Shown one piece after another: positions 6,612 through 8,519 of a DNA stretch of 8,519 bases. Numbering within the stretch: the stretch's first letter is position 1; each line of letters begins with the position of its first letter. This stretch comes from an uncultured Lachnospiraceae bacterium (GTDB lineage: Bacteria > Bacillota > Clostridia > Lachnospirales > Lachnospiraceae), in contig CADBTO010000088.1 in assembly GCA_902797565.1 (NCBI GenBank), forward strand, positions 1 to 8,519. Direction: 5' to 3'. Made by a program: the position numbers and the translations under genes. A model generated the notes under the pieces. That model was not told where the DNA came from, ran no database searches, and worked only from the letters and a program-made list of their open reading frames with translations.

Positions 6612-7376
6612 TCAACTTTTCCGCAGAGGCTTCTTTGCCGGCACACCAGCCTTCCTCGGAAAATTTTTTGGCGTCTCAGATACCTTCATTATAATAGGAA
6701 GAGATCGGTTCAGTTCCGTCCCCGGCAGCTGGAACTGGTGCAGTTTCTCCACCTTCCCTCCAAGTACATGGATGCCCCAGCCTGCGCCTTCCATCTCTTC
6801 TGTTATTTTTTCTGACTTATACGCAGCAAAATACCCACCCTGTTTCACAAGCGGCAGACAATATTCGGATAATGTAGAAATATTTGCCACAGCACGGGAT
6901 ACACAAAGATCAAACTGCTCCCGATACTCCTGATTTTTCCCCATATCCTCTGCTCGTGCATGTACTGTATTGACAGAAGACAGCCCCAGCTTTCCGATTA
7001 CCGCGTCCAGAAATGCCAACCGTTTTTTCAAAGAATCCGCCAATACCAATTCCATATCCGGAAAAGCAATTTTCAGAGGAAGTCCCGGAAAACCCGCACC
7101 TGTCCCCAAATCTACAACTCGTAGATTTTTCTGTGATAGATAATCATAGGCATCCATTCCACTAATACTGTCACACAATAGAATCGACAAGGAATCCACA
7201 AAATGCTTCTGCAGCACTTCCTCAAATTCCGTGATTGCCGTCAGATTCATCTTCTGGTTCCAATCCACCAGAAGTTCATAATAATCCAGGAACTGCCTCA
7301 TCTGTCCATCAGATAAGGACAGCCCCATCTTTGCCAATGCCTGTACAAAACCAGACATATCATATTGTTCTTGCAT
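6612..7376 (-). CDS. rsmG: 16S rRNA (guanine(527)-N7)-methyltransferase RsmG
   Basis: RsmG uses S-adenosylmethionine to methylate N7 of G527 in the 530 loop of 16S rRNA; its loss is classically linked to low-level streptomycin resistance. The 254-residue product (counted from ATG 7376) has the family marks: DWNQKMNLTAI at 38-48, HFVDSLS at 58-64, SAM motif I VVDLGTGAGFPGLPLKIAFP around 87-106, LADSLKKR at 112-119, HARAED at 139-144, SRAVA at 160-164, YKS at 186-188 and the C-terminal PRKAGVPAKKPL. The frame opens earlier at a GTG (7409), but only ATG 7376 has a good site, GGGAGG at 7386-7381 with 4 bases between. That makes it slightly longer than typical (about 210-240). It follows mnmG by 63 bases on the same strand, the usual Firmicute order and probably one operon. 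Confidence 0.97.
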   Translation of the reverse strand: MQEQYDMSGFVQALAKMGLSLSDGQMRQFLDYYELLVDWNQKMNLTAITEFEEVLQKHFVDSLSILLCDSISGMDAYDYLSQKNLRVVDLGTGAGFPGLPLKIAFPDMELVLADSLKKRLAFLDAVIGKLGLSSVNTVHARAEDMGKNQEYREQFDLCVSRAVANISTLSEYCLPLVKQGGYFAAYKSEKITEEMEGAGWGIHVLGGKVEKLHQFQLPGTELNRSLPIIMKVSETPKNFPRKAGVPAKKPLRKS

Positions 7377-7439
7377 CCCGCCTCCCATACGTTTTTTTTG
7401 TGACTGCACACCTTGCCCTGCCCGTTATCTGCCCAAAAC

Positions 7440-8519
7440 TTATGCTTTATCTTGTTGAATATACTTTCCACTTTGGATATAGACCATCAATACTGAAATA
7501 TCTGCCGGAGAAACACCCAGAATCCGGGACGCCTGTCCAATGTTTTCCGGGCGGATTTTTGCCAGTTTTTGCCGTGCTTCCAATCGAAGTGACGGAACTT
7601 TTTCATAATCCACCTCTGCCGGAATCTTCTTTCCCTCCATCTTCCGAAATTGCTCCACCTGCTTCTGCTGCCGTTCGATATAGCCCTTGTACTTCAGCTG
7701 GATATTGACCTGCTCCCGTACCTCACGAACAAATTTCCGCATAACCAATCCATCTGAAAAAGCCTCTGCCAGCAATGCGTCCTCGTCCGCCAGTCTGTAC
7801 ATCTCCCGATAAAACGCTTCCCTGTCCGGATCCAGTTCCAAAAGCTTCATATAATCCAGTTCCGGCCTGCAGATCAATTCCGAAAGCTTGACGCCGTTCT
7901 TAATCGGAACGCTCCCGAGTTCTTCCAGAATCCGGCACGTCTCCTCTCCTGCCCCGACATTCACCCGCTCCATCCGTGCCACTTCTTTTTGGATCAACTT
8001 TTGTTTATTCATCACCCAACTATATCTTGAATCATCAATCAACCCTACCTCATGACCAATAGGAGTCAGGCGCAAATCTGCATTATCTTGCCGCAGCAAA
8101 AGCCTGTATTCGGCTCGACTTGTCATCATCCGGTATGGTTCGAAATTCTCTTTCGTCACAAGGTCGTCAATCAGAACACCGATATATCCCTGCGAACGGT
8201 CGAGCACCAGAGGCTCCTTTGCATCCAGGAATCGGCTGGCATTGATCCCCGCGATGATCCCCTGTGCGGCCGCTTCCTCATAGCCACTGCTTCCATTGAA
8301 CTGCCCGGCACAGAAAAAGCCCCGGATACTTTTCAGTTCCAGAGATGGAGAAAGCTGTCCGCCAGCAAGACAGTCGTATTCGATTGCATATGCATTCCGG
8401 ACGATCTGCGCATTCTCAAGCCCCGCCACACTGCGGTACATCTCGTGCTGCACAGCCTCTGGCATGGACGAAGACATCCCGCTGATATACATTTCATTCG
8501 TATACATGCCTTCCGGCTC
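7440..8519 (-). CDS. mnmG: tRNA uridine-5-carboxymethylaminomethyl modification enzyme MnmG (GidA), 5' partial
   Basis: With MnmE, this FAD-dependent enzyme installs the (carboxymethyl)aminomethyl group on wobble U34 of several tRNAs. The window holds the last 359 residues of a protein usually about 620-630 long; the frame runs off the right edge (EPEGMYTNEMYISGMSSS), so the FAD-binding N-terminus is outside, and the ATG at 8507 is internal. Family marks, numbered from the window edge: GFFCAGQFNGSSGYEEAAAQ at about 67-86, then GIIAGINA; QGYIGVLIDDLVTKENFEPY at 110-129; MTSRAEYRLLLRQDNADLRL at 132-151; and the C-terminal helical part with KYKGYIERQ, PSLRLEARQKL and RPENIGQASRILGVSPADIS. TAA at 7440-7442. 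No defect is visible. rsmG lies directly downstream. Confidence 0.97.
   Translation of the reverse strand, partial: EPEGMYTNEMYISGMSSSMPEAVQHEMYRSVAGLENAQIVRNAYAIEYDCLAGGQLSPSLELKSIRGFFCAGQFNGSSGYEEAAAQGIIAGINASRFLDAKEPLVLDRSQGYIGVLIDDLVTKENFEPYRMMTSRAEYRLLLRQDNADLRLTPIGHEVGLIDDSRYSWVMNKQKLIQKEVARMERVNVGAGEETCRILEELGSVPIKNGVKLSELICRPELDYMKLLELDPDREAFYREMYRLADEDALLAEAFSDGLVMRKFVREVREQVNIQLKYKGYIERQQKQVEQFRKMEGKKIPAEVDYEKVPSLRLEARQKLAKIRPENIGQASRILGVSPADISVLMVYIQSGKYIQQDKA

Noticed and set aside
7377..7409. GTG start at 7409 (or ATG at 7388) for rsmG
   Set aside because: An AAGG lies almost on top of the GTG, and the good GGGAGG site overlaps the ATG at 7388; the ATG at 7376 has that site at proper distance and gives a family-like N-terminus.

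Overview
The window looks like a piece of a Gram-positive gut-type Firmicute chromosome, most likely Lachnospiraceae or a close clostridial relative. This rests on the mnmG-rsmG pair of the origin-proximal Firmicute cluster, on AGGAG-type ribosome binding sites, and on very large secreted proteins made of Ig-like modules, Thr/Gly-rich linkers and a C-terminal LRR_5 (BspA-like) tail with no LPXTG motif, a style typical of that family. The assignment is by recognition; no search was run.

Layout from the right edge, minus strand: the C-terminal 359 residues of mnmG (tRNA wobble-uridine modification; its start lies beyond the window), then rsmG (16S rRNA m7G527 methyltransferase). A 145-bp gap with weak promoter-like and repeated elements leads to a huge secreted or surface protein gene occupying 1850-6466. 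That gene is cut by one in-frame TAG at 5198-5200. The 5' part codes for a 422-residue protein with the signal peptide. The remaining 1,115 codons stay open in the same frame and carry more Ig-like modules, a Gly-rich stalk and the LRR_5 tail. A strong rho-independent terminator (1805-1830) closes the unit.

Next, still on the minus strand, comes a compact two-gene unit. A near-ideal promoter (TTGACA, 17 bp, TAAGAT) and an AGGAG site drive a 96-residue protein of unknown function, followed one base later by a 38-residue ORF. A hairpin at 1266-1294 sits at the end of this unit and faces a convergent plus-strand gene (1-1257, 5' end missing). That gene encodes a surface-type protein with GLUG-like glycine repeats joined to a C-terminal domain that resembles the ZinT/AdcA zinc-binding lipocalin fold.

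The housekeeping pair (mnmG, rsmG) works in RNA modification. The rest appears to be cell-envelope accessory content. I see no mobile element, CRISPR array, tRNA or rRNA gene. The most notable points are the in-frame UAG in the giant surface protein, the GLUG plus ZinT-like architecture, the in-frame repeat tracts, and the small two-gene cassette of unknown function.
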